Of a stretch of DNA of 64,000 bases, positions 63,726 through 64,000 are shown one piece after another (the stretch's first letter is position 1; the number at the start of each line of letters is the position of its first letter). Under the pieces are notes generated by a model. The model had not been told where the DNA came from, did not search any database, and saw nothing but the letters and a program-made list of their open reading frames with translations. The translations under genes were made by a program, and so were the position numbers. Origin of the DNA: Chrysemys picta bellii. Lineage: Eukaryota > Chordata > Testudines > Emydidae. Location: positions 57,689,439-57,753,438 of the forward strand of contig NC_088800.1 of NCBI RefSeq assembly GCF_011386835.1, given 5' to 3'.

Positions 63726-64000
63726 CTGAGGGGGGGAAAACATAGAATCTGGTGATGTTTCTCAATCACCTATAAAACAGCAGTTGGAAACAGGGAGATC
63801 ATTCAGGGTGCCTAAAAAGTATATTAGCTCTTAACCAACATTCCTACTTGATTCCCCAGTGATTGAAGGGGATAGAATAGCTGAGTGTTTCCCACAGCCA
63901 GTGCTCAGACTTCATTCTCAAGCAAGTCCTGCTGGAAGAGGATGAGAATAGAGAAGCTGAGAGTTCCCTATAGGGATGCTTCTACTCCATTCTCTAATGA

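Overview
The window looks like a piece of a turtle (or closely related reptile) nuclear genome. Coding sequence is sparse and split into short exons with GT-AG introns. The repeats are typical of turtles: CR1 LINEs with a PsCR1-like 3' tail, a tRNA-derived SINE sharing a CR1-type tail, and many non-autonomous hAT, Harbinger and Tc1/mariner elements. The species assignment is an inference from these repeats and was not tested by a search.

Two host genes account for almost all the coding signal, both on the minus strand. (1) WDR90 (POC16), 5' part, positions 1-12563: eleven exons from the start codon in a CpG-rich promoter to an exon cut by the left window edge. Exons 2-6 encode the DUF667/CFAP20-like microtubule-binding domain. 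(2) CFAP70 (TTC18), positions 18491-63725: twenty-five consecutive exons, all phase-compatible, encoding 1027 residues to the natural stop. Only the first exon(s) lie beyond the right edge. Both proteins act in centrioles, cilia or flagella, and they sit head-to-tail about 5.9 kb apart.

Layout from left to right: WDR90 exons 11-7 (1-3815), with a 1.5-kb hAT element and a probable LTR in intron 6; WDR90 exons 6-1 (7589-12563); CpG-island promoter (about 12.48-12.85 kb); intergenic DNA with two hAT elements, one of which (16162-17048) carries a signal-peptide-encoding first-exon-like segment; CFAP70 3' exons (18491-29223). Next is a 12.4-kb CFAP70 intron filled almost entirely by a two-ORF Harbinger transposon (29432-41325). 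That transposon has itself been invaded by two hAT elements and by an endogenous retrovirus (31519-38339). Then come the TPR exons (41670-43191) and the middle and N-terminal exons (44712-63725), with introns full of nested hATs, LTRs, CR1s and a Tigger-like element.

The ERV has LTRs that look identical over 389 bp, a 4-bp target duplication and a primer-binding site matching tRNA-Gln. It lacks recognisable gag-pol and keeps an env broken between its surface and transmembrane parts. Many hAT boundaries could be fixed to the base from 8-bp target duplications. No tRNA, rRNA, CRISPR or bacterial-type feature was seen.
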